A stretch of DNA of 64,000 nt from an uncultured Microbacteriaceae bacterium (GTDB taxonomy: Bacteria > Actinomycetota > Actinomycetes > Actinomycetales > Microbacteriaceae), in NCBI GenBank assembly GCA_903940225.1, contig CAJAKC010000007.1, forward strand, positions 28,108 to 92,107. Reading direction: 5' to 3'. The notes beneath the pieces are model-generated. The model saw only the letters and a list, made by a program, of their open reading frames with translations. It searched no databases and was not told the DNA's origin. A program made the position numbers and the translations under genes. The number at the start of each line of letters is the position of its first letter. The stretch's first letter is position 1. Of this stretch, positions 7,752-16,499 are shown piece after piece.

Positions 7752-9116
7752 GTGACCGAACACAACGTGGCAGCTTCCGCTCACGTGCTCGCTGGGCTCG
7801 ACGCGTGGAAGTCCTTGCCGATCAAGCAACAACCCGCGTGGCCGGATTCCACGGTTCTCGATGCCGTCACCGCGGAGCTGGCAAAGCTGCCACCGTTGGT
7901 TTTTGCCGGAGAGGTCGACCAGCTCAAGAACCGTCTTGCGCGCGTTGCGCGCGGAGATGCTTTCTTGTTGCAAGGGGGAGACTGCGCAGAGACGTTCGAG
8001 GGTGCTACTGCGGACAAGATTCGTAATCGCGTCAAGACCATCCTTCAGATGGCCGTCGTCCTCACCTATGGCGCTGCTATGCCCGTGGTCAAGATGGGCC
8101 GAATGGCGGGACAGTTTGCAAAGCCGCGCTCAAGTGACTCGGAGACGCGAGGCGAATTGACGCTTCCGGCGTATCGGGGCGACATCGTCAATGGCTACGA
8201 CTTCACCCTCGAATCGCGAACCGCAAACCCGCATCGAATCGTGCAGGGTTATCACACCGCTGCGTCGACACTCAATCTCATTCGTGCTTTCACCCAGGGA
8301 GGTTTCGCGGATCTCCGCGAGGTGCACTCCTGGAACAAGGGCTTTGCCGAGAACCCGGCAAACAAGCGCTACGAGCAAGTTGCGAAGGACATTGACCGCG
8401 CCATCAAATTCATGGCTGCCGCCGGCGCGGATTTTGAATCGCTCAAGACCGTCGAGTTCTATTCCAGCCACGAGGGGTTGCTGATGGATTACGAGCGACC
8501 GATGACACGAATAGATTCGCGCACCGGAAACCCCTACAACACCTCGGCGCATTTCTTGTGGATTGGGGAACGAACGCGCGACCTCGGCGGAGCACACATC
8601 GACTTCTTCTCGCGAATCCAGAACCCAATCGGTGTCAAGCTTGGCCCGTCAACCGCGGTCGACGACGTCAGAAAACTCATCGACGTTCTCGACCCGAATC
8701 GCGAACCCGGTCGTCTCACGTTCATCACGCGCATGGGCGCCGGAGTAATCCGCGACAAGCTTCCGCCGTTGCTCGAGGCAGTCCGGGACAGTGACGCACT
8801 TCCCGTGTGGGTTACCGATCCGATGCACGGCAACGGAATCACAACCCCGAACGGCTACAAGACCCGCCAGTTTGATGACGTCGTCGATGAGGTAAAGGGA
8901 TTCTTCGAAGCCCACCGCGGGGTAGGAACTTTCCCGGGTGGAATTCATGTCGAACTGACGGGCGACGATGTCACCGAATGTCTCGGGGGCAGCGAGATGA
9001 TTGACGAAGAAACGCTATCGTCGCGTTACGAATCGCTGTGCGATCCCCGACTAAACCACAAGCAATCACTCGAACTCGCGTTCCTCGTTGCCGAAGAGAT
9101 TGCCTCGGGAAACTAG
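7752..9116 (+). CDS. aroG: class II 3-deoxy-D-arabino-heptulosonate 7-phosphate synthase
   Basis: A 454-residue enzyme that condenses phosphoenolpyruvate and erythrose 4-phosphate, the first step of the shikimate pathway. It is the plant-like class II type, shown by QGGDCAETF near residue 76, KMGRMAGQFAKPRSSD, SSHEGLLMDYERPMTR and WVTDPMHGNG. The length agrees with the M. tuberculosis enzyme. The gene precedes a LysE-type exporter by 3 bases. trpD, which uses the chorismate branch, is also in this window. Confidence 0.95.
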   Translation: MTEHNVAASAHVLAGLDAWKSLPIKQQPAWPDSTVLDAVTAELAKLPPLVFAGEVDQLKNRLARVARGDAFLLQGGDCAETFEGATADKIRNRVKTILQMAVVLTYGAAMPVVKMGRMAGQFAKPRSSDSETRGELTLPAYRGDIVNGYDFTLESRTANPHRIVQGYHTAASTLNLIRAFTQGGFADLREVHSWNKGFAENPANKRYEQVAKDIDRAIKFMAAAGADFESLKTVEFYSSHEGLLMDYERPMTRIDSRTGNPYNTSAHFLWIGERTRDLGGAHIDFFSRIQNPIGVKLGPSTAVDDVRKLIDVLDPNREPGRLTFITRMGAGVIRDKLPPLLEAVRDSDALPVWVTDPMHGNGITTPNGYKTRQFDDVVDEVKGFFEAHRGVGTFPGGIHVELTGDDVTECLGGSEMIDEETLSSRYESLCDPRLNHKQSLELAFLVAEEIASGN

Positions 9117-9119
9117 TCG

Positions 9120-9734
9120 ATGACGGGTGCGACGGCGATGCTGCCGGGTCTCGTCACCGGGCTTTCGCTCATCATCGCAATCGGTGCACAAAACGCGTTT
9201 GTTATTCGACAGGGACTCACGCGTCGGTTTGTCTTTGAGGTCGCAATCGTCTCGGCGTCGCTCGACGCAACGCTCATTCTGCTGGGGACGGGCGGGCTCG
9301 GCGCTCTGATCCAGACACTTCCCGCACTTTTCGAAATAGTCCGCTGGTTTGGCGTCGCCTATCTTGTGTGGTTTGGCGTTTCCTCGGTTCGACGGGCCTT
9401 CGCGAGTGAATCCATGTCCCTCGACGGGGATTCTGCGACAAGTCGACGGGGAATCATACTGAGCACTGTGACGTTCTCGCTCCTCAATCCGCACGTGTAC
9501 CTCGACACGGTTGTGTTTCTCGGTTCCATTGCGAATCAATTTGGGGCAGACCGCTGGTGGTTTGCTCTGGGTGCCTGCGTCGCGAGCTTCCTCTGGTTTT
9601 TCGGCATCGCCTACGGTGCGCGCAGGCTATCTCGCTATGTGACGCGGCCGATTTTCTGGCGCGTCCTGGACAGTGCCATTGCGGTGACGATGTTCACCAT
9701 CGCGGGTGTTCTCGCGACCACCCCACTCGGGTAA
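9120..9734 (+). CDS. LysE/ArgO-family amino acid exporter
   Basis: A 204-residue inner-membrane protein with about six hydrophobic segments. The N-terminal signature of the LysE/RhtB family is clear: GLSLIIAIGAQNAFVIRQGL at residues 13-32. ArgO and LysE proteins export arginine or lysine. Substrate cannot be decided here. The gene follows aroG by three bases and probably shares its transcript. It ends 5 bases before the convergent kinase gene, with no terminator visible. An alternative start is ATG 9138. Confidence 0.88.
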   Translation: MTGATAMLPGLVTGLSLIIAIGAQNAFVIRQGLTRRFVFEVAIVSASLDATLILLGTGGLGALIQTLPALFEIVRWFGVAYLVWFGVSSVRRAFASESMSLDGDSATSRRGIILSTVTFSLLNPHVYLDTVVFLGSIANQFGADRWWFALGACVASFLWFFGIAYGARRLSRYVTRPIFWRVLDSAIAVTMFTIAGVLATTPLG

Positions 9735-9739
9735 TCACC

Positions 9740-11716
9740 TTACTGAGTAAGCGTTCCGAAGATTTTGACGGTCGAACCTCTCGGCGCTGTGGTTCCACCG
9801 TTGGGGTACGTGCTGGTGACTTTCGCGGAGCCCCACTCGGATGGCGCGGCGTCCGAGATGACGGTGATGGCGAAACCCGCGCCAGTGAGAGTGTCGCTGG
9901 CAATCTGAATTGTCATCCCCATGACATTGGGGATGACGATCATTTCCGGACCTTTGGACAAAACAAGGGTGACGGTGTCGCCGGGTCGCACAACACCGGT
10001 TCTAACCGAGAGTGACGAGACCTTTCCGTCGGGCACTGTCAGCGAGAATTCGCGTGAGTCCGAGACCGCGACGGTGAGTCCGGCGTTTTGCAACTCAGTA
10101 GTCGCTTTGGAAACAGTTTTACCATTCACGTCGGGCACCGCTCCTACAGAACGAGCGATGACCACCGAATCACCGCGATGAAGGGTCGTTCCAGCGGATA
10201 TCGATTTTCCGGCCTCTGACCGCACGCTGATGATCAACCCATCGGGGACGTCATCACTGAATTGGTCGTCGGTTTTTGTTACTGAAATTCCCAGTGAGAC
10301 CAGTTGCGAGGAGAACTCTTCGGCGGACACGCTCTCAAAGTTGGGAAGATCTACCGGCGCAGGACCGAGAGACACGATGAGGTGCACTTCCGTTCCCTTG
10401 GTGACATCACCAGAAATATCGGGGTCGAGTCCGATGACGTAACCCTCGGCAACTTCGTCGTCGTATTGTTCGACTGCGGGGTCCAGAACCACAAGGCTGG
10501 CGTTTGTCAATGCGAGGATGGCGTCCGCAACGGTCATTCCACGCACATCCGCAACGCGAGACAAGGAACCTGGGCCAGATAGAAACCACCAGCCCGCCGT
10601 CCCGGCGCCTGCGAGTGTGATGGTGATTGCCAGCACGAGCGCACCAATTCGCGGGCGACGACGCAGAGTCGGCTCGTCAAAATCTTCAGAGGGTGACCCG
10701 CGTTTCAGTTTCGATGCGGACAACAGCCGGGGAATCTTAATCGTGGCGGCTTGTGGGATCTCGGGAGTGGCGGCGCGCGCCTTACTCGTGCGTACAGAGT
10801 GACCGGCCGCAATCGGCACAGTTTCTGCAGAGTCGTCGATGTCGCGTGCCGCTGCTGCCTCTGCTGAATCAGACGTACCCGTAATCAAAGACTTCCGCAG
10901 TGCCTCGAGAAACACTCGCGCATCCTTGGGGCGGTCATGCGGGTCCTTCGCCGTGGCGCGCTGGATTACGTCGTCGACCGCTGGGCTGACTATGGGATTG
11001 GACAGGGCAGCCAATGGCATCGGTGTTTTTGCGTGTTGCATTGCGATACGCATCGGACTGTCACCGCTAAACGGTTGCTTGCCTGCGAGCATTTCGTAAA
11101 GCATCACGCCCACCGAATACAGGTCGCTGCGATTATCAGCTTGACCGCGGGTGAGGAGTTCGGGTGCGATGTACGCAACGGTTCCCAGCAGGGACTTCCC
11201 GGTTTCCGTCGCACTCGAAACTGGCCGGGCGAGCCCGAAATCGCCCACCTTGATTCTGCCGTCATTGACGAGCATGACATTTTCGGGTTTGACGTCTCGG
11301 TGCAGAATTCCTTCGCGGTGGGCCACCACGAGTGCTTGCAGGACCGCCGTCGTGATGTCGAGTGCTTGTTCAACGGTCAGCGTGCCGAAGTCGTTGAGTA
11401 GTTCGCGCAACGTGATTCCGGGCAAGTACTCCATGACGAGGTACAACACGTCGCCCTCGTGGCCCTGGTCGAACACGGAGACGATGTTGGGGTGAGCCAG
11501 TCGCGCGGTGTGCTGTGCTTCTCGGATGAATTTCGCCGCATAGTCGGTGTCGTCCACCAGATGGTCGTGCATCACTTTGACGGCAACTTTGCGGTCGAGG
11601 CGACGATCCGTCGCGAGGTAAACCTTCGCCATTCCGCCCCGCGCAATGCGCGACTCAATCACGTATCGACCATCGATAGTCAAACCGATGAGTCGATCGG
11701 ACGATTCCTGCGCCAT
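9740..11716 (-). CDS. PASTA-domain serine/threonine protein kinase (PknL/PknB-type)
   Basis: A 658-residue receptor kinase. The cytoplasmic kinase domain covers about 1-275: glycine loop RIARGGMAKVYLA, K47, catalytic HRDVKPEN near 139 and DFG near 160. A basic juxtamembrane stretch precedes one membrane segment near 355-375. Outside are four PASTA repeats, which bind muropeptides, ending with a short GTLTQ tail. Position next to aroG and a prenyl synthase gene matches pknL of mycobacteria; corynebacterial PknL also carries PASTA repeats. It may phosphorylate the GarA-like protein at the retained threonine, which is an inference. Confidence 0.93.
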   Translation of the reverse strand: MAQESSDRLIGLTIDGRYVIESRIARGGMAKVYLATDRRLDRKVAVKVMHDHLVDDTDYAAKFIREAQHTARLAHPNIVSVFDQGHEGDVLYLVMEYLPGITLRELLNDFGTLTVEQALDITTAVLQALVVAHREGILHRDVKPENVMLVNDGRIKVGDFGLARPVSSATETGKSLLGTVAYIAPELLTRGQADNRSDLYSVGVMLYEMLAGKQPFSGDSPMRIAMQHAKTPMPLAALSNPIVSPAVDDVIQRATAKDPHDRPKDARVFLEALRKSLITGTSDSAEAAAARDIDDSAETVPIAAGHSVRTSKARAATPEIPQAATIKIPRLLSASKLKRGSPSEDFDEPTLRRRPRIGALVLAITITLAGAGTAGWWFLSGPGSLSRVADVRGMTVADAILALTNASLVVLDPAVEQYDDEVAEGYVIGLDPDISGDVTKGTEVHLIVSLGPAPVDLPNFESVSAEEFSSQLVSLGISVTKTDDQFSDDVPDGLIISVRSEAGKSISAGTTLHRGDSVVIARSVGAVPDVNGKTVSKATTELQNAGLTVAVSDSREFSLTVPDGKVSSLSVRTGVVRPGDTVTLVLSKGPEMIVIPNVMGMTIQIASDTLTGAGFAITVISDAAPSEWGSAKVTSTYPNGGTTAPRGSTVKIFGTLTQ

Positions 11717-11723
11717 GTCAAGT

Positions 11724-11729
11724 AGTTTA
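11724..11729 (-). promoter_or_regulatory. -10 box (TAAACT) of a leaderless transcript
   Basis: On the minus strand TAAACT is followed by 7 nt and the ATG at 11716, with no ribosome binding site. Confidence 0.5.
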
Positions 11730-11764
11730 CGCGTTCGAGTTTGGCGCCCGGGATGCGCCGTTGT

Positions 11765-12688
11765 TTAAGTGAGCTCGAATAGCCAGTTCCAGGCGCTGAC
11801 TTCCCACCGCGCGTAGGCGCGGGGGAAGGCACTGATTTGCACAGCTTGGGCTGCTTCGGCCACCGACATATCCTGCCAGCCGCGGATATCCAGCAGCCCG
11901 CGAGTCGAACCGGGGGTGGGAGAAGCGGGTCCTCCAAAAAACGCTCGCGTCGCATACCGCGGGTCGCGAATCTGTTGAACCGTTCCCCAGCCCGACGAGG
12001 GACGCTGTTGGAACAGCCCGACAGAGTCGCGATCTCCATAATCAAGATTCCGCATTCGTGATTCCTGCGCGGCAGTCGCAAGGGCAATCACAATTCCGTA
12101 GTTGGGAATGTTCATCTCTCGTCCGACTTGAATAATGATGCGCGCGTTGACGGTCATTTCACTCGTCAACTCCGTGATGTCCGCTTCATCGCGACCGTCC
12201 GCGGGAACCCCCGATGCTAGGACGGGGCGTTTCTCGAGGGAAGGCGACTCGGCAGCTTCTGCCATGGCCGGCGCCAGGCTCTTGCCGACAACAAGAATTT
12301 GTCCGGCATGAACGGCTGTTTGCCACGAGAGACCGTTCAGTGCGAGAAGCGCAGCGGTGGGAATTCCGTGGAGTTCCGCGATGGACTGCAGAGAGTCTCC
12401 CTGCTCGACGGTATGGGTGGTCGCTCCCGTTGAGGAGATAACTTCGGTGTGGTCGCCATCAGACGACTGCGCATCAACCGGAGACTGGTCTTGCGCCTCA
12501 GCGGGGGCAGGCGTTGGCGTTCCGGTGACCCACGTCACGGCACCCGCCGCAATCAGTGGAATGACACCCGCGGCTGTCGCTAGTGCCCGGCCACGTCGGG
12601 AAGTCCGAACCTCCGCAACCACTTCGGGCTTCAACCCGGCGAAAACGGGGTTCGGTGACGATTCTGCTGCTTCTGACTCGGCCACCAC
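11765..12688 (-). CDS. LysM protein with a transglycosylase-like C-terminal domain
   Basis: A 307-residue envelope protein. A cytoplasmic tail leads to one membrane segment at about residues 37-58, then a Pro/Ala/Gln/Asp linker, a LysM peptidoglycan-binding module (HTVEQGDSLQSIAELHGIP, near 92-136) and a C-terminal domain from about 180. That domain has AAQESRM and VGLFQQRPSSGWGT, matching the ES and GLxQ motifs of lytic transglycosylases, so Glu in QES is the candidate catalytic residue. AAGGAGGT directly abuts GTG 12688; the next codon, GTG 12685, has better spacing and may be the real start. It lies upstream of the PASTA kinase on the same strand. Confidence 0.8.
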   Translation of the reverse strand: MVAESEAAESSPNPVFAGLKPEVVAEVRTSRRGRALATAAGVIPLIAAGAVTWVTGTPTPAPAEAQDQSPVDAQSSDGDHTEVISSTGATTHTVEQGDSLQSIAELHGIPTAALLALNGLSWQTAVHAGQILVVGKSLAPAMAEAAESPSLEKRPVLASGVPADGRDEADITELTSEMTVNARIIIQVGREMNIPNYGIVIALATAAQESRMRNLDYGDRDSVGLFQQRPSSGWGTVQQIRDPRYATRAFFGGPASPTPGSTRGLLDIRGWQDMSVAEAAQAVQISAFPRAYARWEVSAWNWLFELT

Positions 12689-12764
12689 ACCTCCTTGGTG
12701 TACTTCCCATTCTCAAAGGGAAGCGAATCAACCTCGGGGTTTAGAGCATCGGGCGTGTCGTGTT

Positions 12765-13874
12765 TCAGACGGCGCGATTGGTGACCGCGTCGACGAGTCC
12801 GCGCAATTCTCGATCCACGGCGGAGTCCAGGCCCAATTCATCTAGTGCGCTGAGGGAACGCTCGCGTGACCGATCGATGAGCTCCTCAATCGCGTTGTCG
12901 GCGCCGGTTTCGGTCAGTGTTGCGCGCAACATCGCAATCTGTTGATCACTCAGATTGGGGTCGCCCACGAGTTCATCGAGCAGAGTGACCGTCGACCGAT
13001 CGGCGTTCCGTCGTGCCATCGCCAGGAGGACCGTTCGTTTTCCCTCACGGAGGTCGTCTCCCGCTGGCTTGCCCGTCACCTCGGTGTCTCCGAAGACGCC
13101 GAGTAGGTCGTCGCGCATTTGGAAGGCAAAACCGAGTGGGAGCGCGAAGGCGCGGAGAGCGTCGACGAGCGTGGGGGAGGCGCCGCCGACAATCGCACCA
13201 AGCGCAATCGGAGCTTCGACACTGTATTTGGCTGACTTGTAGAGGACTACGCGCTGAGCGCGTTCGACTGCGACTTCGTCGCTAATCGTTTGCCACGCCG
13301 ATGAATCGTGGTTGTCGAGAAACTGACCAGCTGTGACATCCGTCCGCATAGTTCGAAGTTCCGAGCGGAACGCGTTGTTGCGGTCGTCACCGAGAGCAAT
13401 ACCCACAGTGAGGAATTGGTCGTCCGCCCACGCCAGTAATAGGTCGCCGAGCAGAATCGCGGACGAACGACCGTAGGTCGCGGCGTCCCCGACAAAATTG
13501 CGGTCGGTGTGAAGGGTTTCAAACTGACGGTGTGCCGCCGGGGTTCCCCGACGGGTATCGCTGTTATCGATGATGTCATCGTGGACGAGTGCCGCAGCGT
13601 GAAAAAGTTCTAGACCCGCGGCGAGGGAAGCGACGAGATCGGCTTGCGGGTGCGTGTCAGCATCCGCCGACGGATCGCCATACGTGATGGCGGCGCGCCA
13701 GCCCCAGTAAGCGAGTCGTGCGCGGAACCGTTTCCCGCCTTTGACGAGAGACGAACCGACCGCGGAGAGCGATTCGGCGTCGCGGCCGATCGCGCTGACG
13801 TCTGTGTGACCCGCACGCATCACCTCGTCGATTCGAGATTGCACCAAGTCGACAAAGGCGGATTGCGTGGACAC
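12765..13874 (-). CDS. (all-E)-polyprenyl diphosphate synthase (IdsA-like)
   Basis: A 369-residue prenyltransferase that extends allylic diphosphates with isopentenyl diphosphate. Both aspartate-rich motifs are present: DDIIDNSDTRRG near residue 97 and QMRDDLLGVFGD near residue 256. The GGKRFRARL segment near residue 46 binds isopentenyl diphosphate. The first motif has DDxxD spacing, typical of bacterial geranylgeranyl or longer short-chain synthases; product length is not certain. The start is GTG 13874 with a leaderless promoter. Products would feed menaquinone, carotenoid or the C55 lipid used by the wall genes nearby. Confidence 0.92.
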   Translation of the reverse strand: MSTQSAFVDLVQSRIDEVMRAGHTDVSAIGRDAESLSAVGSSLVKGGKRFRARLAYWGWRAAITYGDPSADADTHPQADLVASLAAGLELFHAAALVHDDIIDNSDTRRGTPAAHRQFETLHTDRNFVGDAATYGRSSAILLGDLLLAWADDQFLTVGIALGDDRNNAFRSELRTMRTDVTAGQFLDNHDSSAWQTISDEVAVERAQRVVLYKSAKYSVEAPIALGAIVGGASPTLVDALRAFALPLGFAFQMRDDLLGVFGDTEVTGKPAGDDLREGKRTVLLAMARRNADRSTVTLLDELVGDPNLSDQQIAMLRATLTETGADNAIEELIDRSRERSLSALDELGLDSAVDRELRGLVDAVTNRAV

Positions 13875-13880
13875 GGTCCC

Positions 13881-13886
13881 AGACTA
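13881..13886 (-). promoter_or_regulatory. -10 box (TAGTCT) of a leaderless transcript
   Basis: On the minus strand TAGTCT is followed by GGGACC and the GTG start at 13874, a 6-nt spacing that leaves no leader. Confidence 0.55.
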
Positions 13887-13899
13887 TCGGCGCAAGTCG

Positions 13900-13905
13900 T
13901 AGACT
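13900..13905 (+). promoter_or_regulatory. -10 box (TAGACT) of the DUF3040 gene
   Basis: TAGACT lies 26 nt before ATG 13932, giving a short leader that contains GGAGG at 13920-13924. It is back to back with the leaderless prenyl-synthase promoter. Confidence 0.45.
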
Positions 13906-13931
13906 AGGGGCAACCGATTGGAGGCGATTCG

Positions 13932-14288
13932 ATGGCTCTGTCCGACGATGAACGAAAAGTTCTCGAAGAGATGGAACGGCAGTTGCAGTCCGGTTCCAGT
14001 GACGTCGTCAACCTCGATGCGCGACCCCGCCTCAACGCGACAGCCGCGACGATCGGTGTCCTAATCATCGTTGCGGGAATCGCCGTGCTTCTTGGCGGAA
14101 TCATCTACCGAATCCCGCTCATCGGTGTCGCTGGGTTTGGAACGATGGTCGTTGGAGTCCTCATCGCCACGACCCGTCGTGGTTCGACCGGTCCAGCTTC
14201 GCCACGACCATCCGCCCCTCGCGCGCCACGCGCATCCACTTCGTCCTTCGAAGACCGTTGGGATCGCCGAATGGGCGGAGACCTCTAA
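13932..14288 (+). CDS. DUF3040 membrane protein
   Basis: A 118-residue protein of the actinobacterial DUF3040 family, recognised by the opening MALSDDERKVLEEMERQL. Two hydrophobic segments follow at about residues 38-58 and 62-78, then a Ser/Pro/Arg-rich tail ending DRWDRRMGGDL. The gene usually sits just upstream of mraZ in actinobacteria, as here. Function is unknown; the position suggests a link to division or envelope. A terminator follows, so it is not cotranscribed with mraZ by default. Confidence 0.85.
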   Translation: MALSDDERKVLEEMERQLQSGSSDVVNLDARPRLNATAATIGVLIIVAGIAVLLGGIIYRIPLIGVAGFGTMVVGVLIATTRRGSTGPASPRPSAPRAPRASTSSFEDRWDRRMGGDL

Positions 14289-14310
14289 GACCCGTTCGAC
14301 CTTCGACGCA

Positions 14311-14334
14311 ACCCGGCTGAGGCCGGGTTTTTTT
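14311..14334 (+). terminator. intrinsic terminator after the DUF3040 gene
   Basis: ACCCGGC pairs with GCCGGGT across a 4-nt loop and is followed by a run of seven T. Confidence 0.88.
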
Positions 14335-14385
14335 GTTGCGCCAATGGCGCGGCGTGGAGCGATCGGTGAAAATATTTCCCAATTG

Positions 14386-14420
14386 TGGAGCAAAATGGAG
14401 AAAAGTGGAGTAAAGTGGAG
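14386..14420 (+). promoter_or_regulatory. probable MraZ operator: four TGGAG repeats, 10-bp period
   Basis: TGGAG occurs at 14386, 14396, 14406 and 14416, each exactly one helical turn apart, separated by A-rich spacers. MraZ proteins bind direct TGG-type repeats upstream of their own operon in other bacteria. A fifth TGGAG at 14355 is out of phase. The array ends 36 bases before the mraZ start and probably overlaps the promoter of the division cluster. Confidence 0.75.
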
Positions 14421-14456
14421 TAAACGTGAACGCTACGACAGCGGAAGGAGGCGACC

Positions 14457-14888
14457 ATGTTGCTCGGGACTTACGAACCCAGACTCGACGAGAAGGGTCG
14501 CATCATCCTTCCCGCGAAGTTCCGCGACGAATTCGCCGGAGGGCTTGTCCTGACCCGTGGCCAAGAACGTTGCATCTATGTCTTCCCTCGACAGACCTTT
14601 GAGGGTCTCGTTGAAACCGTTCAGTCGGCGCCGCTATCGAGCAAAGTTGCCCGTGACTACGTCCGCCTTTTGCTCTCGGGCGGAAGCGACGAGATTCCGG
14701 ACAAACAGAGCCGCGTCACGATTCCCGTTCAACTGCGTGACTATGCGGGTCTCGGACGCGACCTGGTTGTCATCGGTGCGGGGAGCCGCGCCGAGATTTG
14801 GGCAGCCGACGCGTGGGCGACGTACTACGCCGACAAGGAACAAGCCTTCTCCGACACCGAGGAGGAGGTGATCCCGGGTCTTTTCTAG
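14457..14888 (+). CDS. mraZ: transcriptional regulator MraZ
   Basis: A 143-residue protein with two SpoVT/AbrB-like halves. The first begins [20 protein letters not shown], the typical opening; the second repeats the [18 protein letters not shown] pattern. MraZ binds DNA as a ring and regulates the division and cell-wall cluster it heads. AAGGAGG at 14445-14451 precedes the ATG by 5 nt. The four TGGAG repeats just upstream fit autoregulation. Confidence 0.96.
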   Translation: MLLGTYEPRLDEKGRIILPAKFRDEFAGGLVLTRGQERCIYVFPRQTFEGLVETVQSAPLSSKVARDYVRLLLSGGSDEIPDKQSRVTIPVQLRDYAGLGRDLVVIGAGSRAEIWAADAWATYYADKEQAFSDTEEEVIPGLF

Positions 14889-14976
14889 CGACGTTGCGAC
14901 TCCCTGCCGCCCCTGAAGTACTTCCCCACGGCAGGTAGCGGACGGGAATCGGAACATCGCTGGAAACCGGAATGAC

Positions 14977-15927
14977 ATGCACACCCCAACACACATCCCC
15001 GTGCTCCTCGACGATTGCGTCGACGCTCTCGCTCCCGCGCTGTCGGCAACGGGTGCGGTGATGGTCGACGGAACGCTCGGACTGGGCGGACACAGTGAGG
15101 CTGTTCTCGAACGATTCCCCGACGTGACCGTCGTCGGGATTGACCGCGATGACACCGCGCTGGCCCACGCGACACAGCGACTTGCCCGATTCGACGGTCG
15201 ATTCATTCCCGTTCATGCCACGTACGACGAAATTCAGCGTGCGTTGCGGGTCGTCAAGCGTGATTCAGCAAACGGAATATTGCTCGACCTCGGTGTCTCT
15301 TCGATGCAAATCGACGACGCCGATAGAGGGTTTGCGTATTCACAGGATGCGCCGCTTGACATGCGGATGGACCAATCGACGGGCATCACTGCGGCCGACA
15401 TCATCAGCTCTTACGGCGAACGTCAACTCGCGCGAATCTTCCGCATCTACGGTGAAGAAAAACTTGCCGGCAGATATGCACGAGCAATCGTTGCCGCGCG
15501 CAGCGATGCCCCGATTGACCGGAGCGCGAACCTTGTCGCCATTCTCAACGATGCGACTCCCTATGCGCTGAAGAACGCCGGACACCCCGCCAAGCGCGTT
15601 TTCCAGGCTTTGCGCATCGAAGTAAACGGTGAGCTTGACATCTTGCGCAATGCCATCGACAACGCCTTGGCTGCCCTAGCGCCCGGTGGCCGACTCGTCG
15701 TCCTCGCGTACCACTCGCTGGAAGACCGAATTGTGAAATCGGCCTTCGTGAGTGCGACCACGAGCAAAGCACCTCACGGCCTGCCCGTCGTCCCTGCCGA
15801 GCTGAAGGCGGGCTATCGCCTAGTTTTCCCCGGGGCTCGAACCGCGAGCGAAGCCGAGATCGCTGCAAATTCGCGGGCGACGTCGGTCAAGTTCCGCGCA
15901 ATTGAGAGATTGGCGGTCGCTGCATGA
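14977..15927 (+). CDS. rsmH: 16S rRNA (cytosine-1402-N4)-methyltransferase
   Basis: A 316-residue SAM-dependent methyltransferase that modifies C1402 of 16S rRNA. It opens with HIPVLLDDCVDAL, followed by the SAM motif VDGTLGLGGHSEAVL near residue 30 and GILLDLGVSSMQIDDADRG. The conserved YHSLEDRIVK motif is near residue 248. The place between mraZ and ftsL is standard. Its TGA overlaps the next start in ATGA. Confidence 0.96.
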   Translation: MHTPTHIPVLLDDCVDALAPALSATGAVMVDGTLGLGGHSEAVLERFPDVTVVGIDRDDTALAHATQRLARFDGRFIPVHATYDEIQRALRVVKRDSANGILLDLGVSSMQIDDADRGFAYSQDAPLDMRMDQSTGITAADIISSYGERQLARIFRIYGEEKLAGRYARAIVAARSDAPIDRSANLVAILNDATPYALKNAGHPAKRVFQALRIEVNGELDILRNAIDNALAALAPGGRLVVLAYHSLEDRIVKSAFVSATTSKAPHGLPVVPAELKAGYRLVFPGARTASEAEIAANSRATSVKFRAIERLAVAA

Positions 15928-16475
15928 GTGCCGTCACTCATTCCGATTTTGGGTATCCCCGAGCACAGGGGTCACCGCGACCCGGCTTGCGCGCCATTTC
16001 TCGTCAACAGCCTCGCCTTTCTGTCAAGACCGTCACCGTCCTGGTTTCCGCCTTCGTTGCGCTCATCATCGTGAGACTCTTTGTGACCGTGGCGATTGAA
16101 TCCTCGGCTTACGAAATCGCATCGCTCAATCAACAGAACGTCAGCTTGGGCCGCGACGCTGCGTTCCTCCAAGAGCAGCTCAACGTGCTCGATTCTCCCC
16201 AAAATGTCGCCGCAATGGCCGCGGAACTGGGGATGGTCTCGAATTCTCGACCCACCTATCTTCAACTTTCCGATGGCAAGGTGTGGGGCAGTGGCAAAGC
16301 CGCCAGCGCTCGTTCGACGTCAGTTGCGACCGTTGCAAACGACCTCATCGGCGCATACGGTCAAACACCGTCACTTGCGGGCGTGGCAACTCGGTCGGCC
16401 ACCAACGGTGAGACACAATCGGGTAGCGCCTCAACGGCTGCGCCGACGGGGATTCCCGCTCCGTTCACTCACTAA
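15924..16475 (+). CDS. ftsL: FtsL-like division protein
   Basis: A 183-residue single-pass membrane protein. A basic cytoplasmic tail leads to a membrane segment at about residues 37-58, then a heptad-like coiled coil at about 62-95. The extracytoplasmic end (about 118-183) is rich in Ser, Thr and Ala with no clear domain and is longer than in most FtsL proteins. FtsL acts with DivIC/FtsB and FtsQ to activate FtsW-FtsI. Identification relies on topology and place between rsmH and ftsI. The start overlaps the rsmH stop by four bases. Confidence 0.8.
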   Translation: MSAVTHSDFGYPRAQGSPRPGLRAISRQQPRLSVKTVTVLVSAFVALIIVRLFVTVAIESSAYEIASLNQQNVSLGRDAAFLQEQLNVLDSPQNVAAMAAELGMVSNSRPTYLQLSDGKVWGSGKAASARSTSVATVANDLIGAYGQTPSLAGVATRSATNGETQSGSASTAAPTGIPAPFTH

Positions 16476-16499
16476 AACGACTCGACAAGGATTCAGCTG

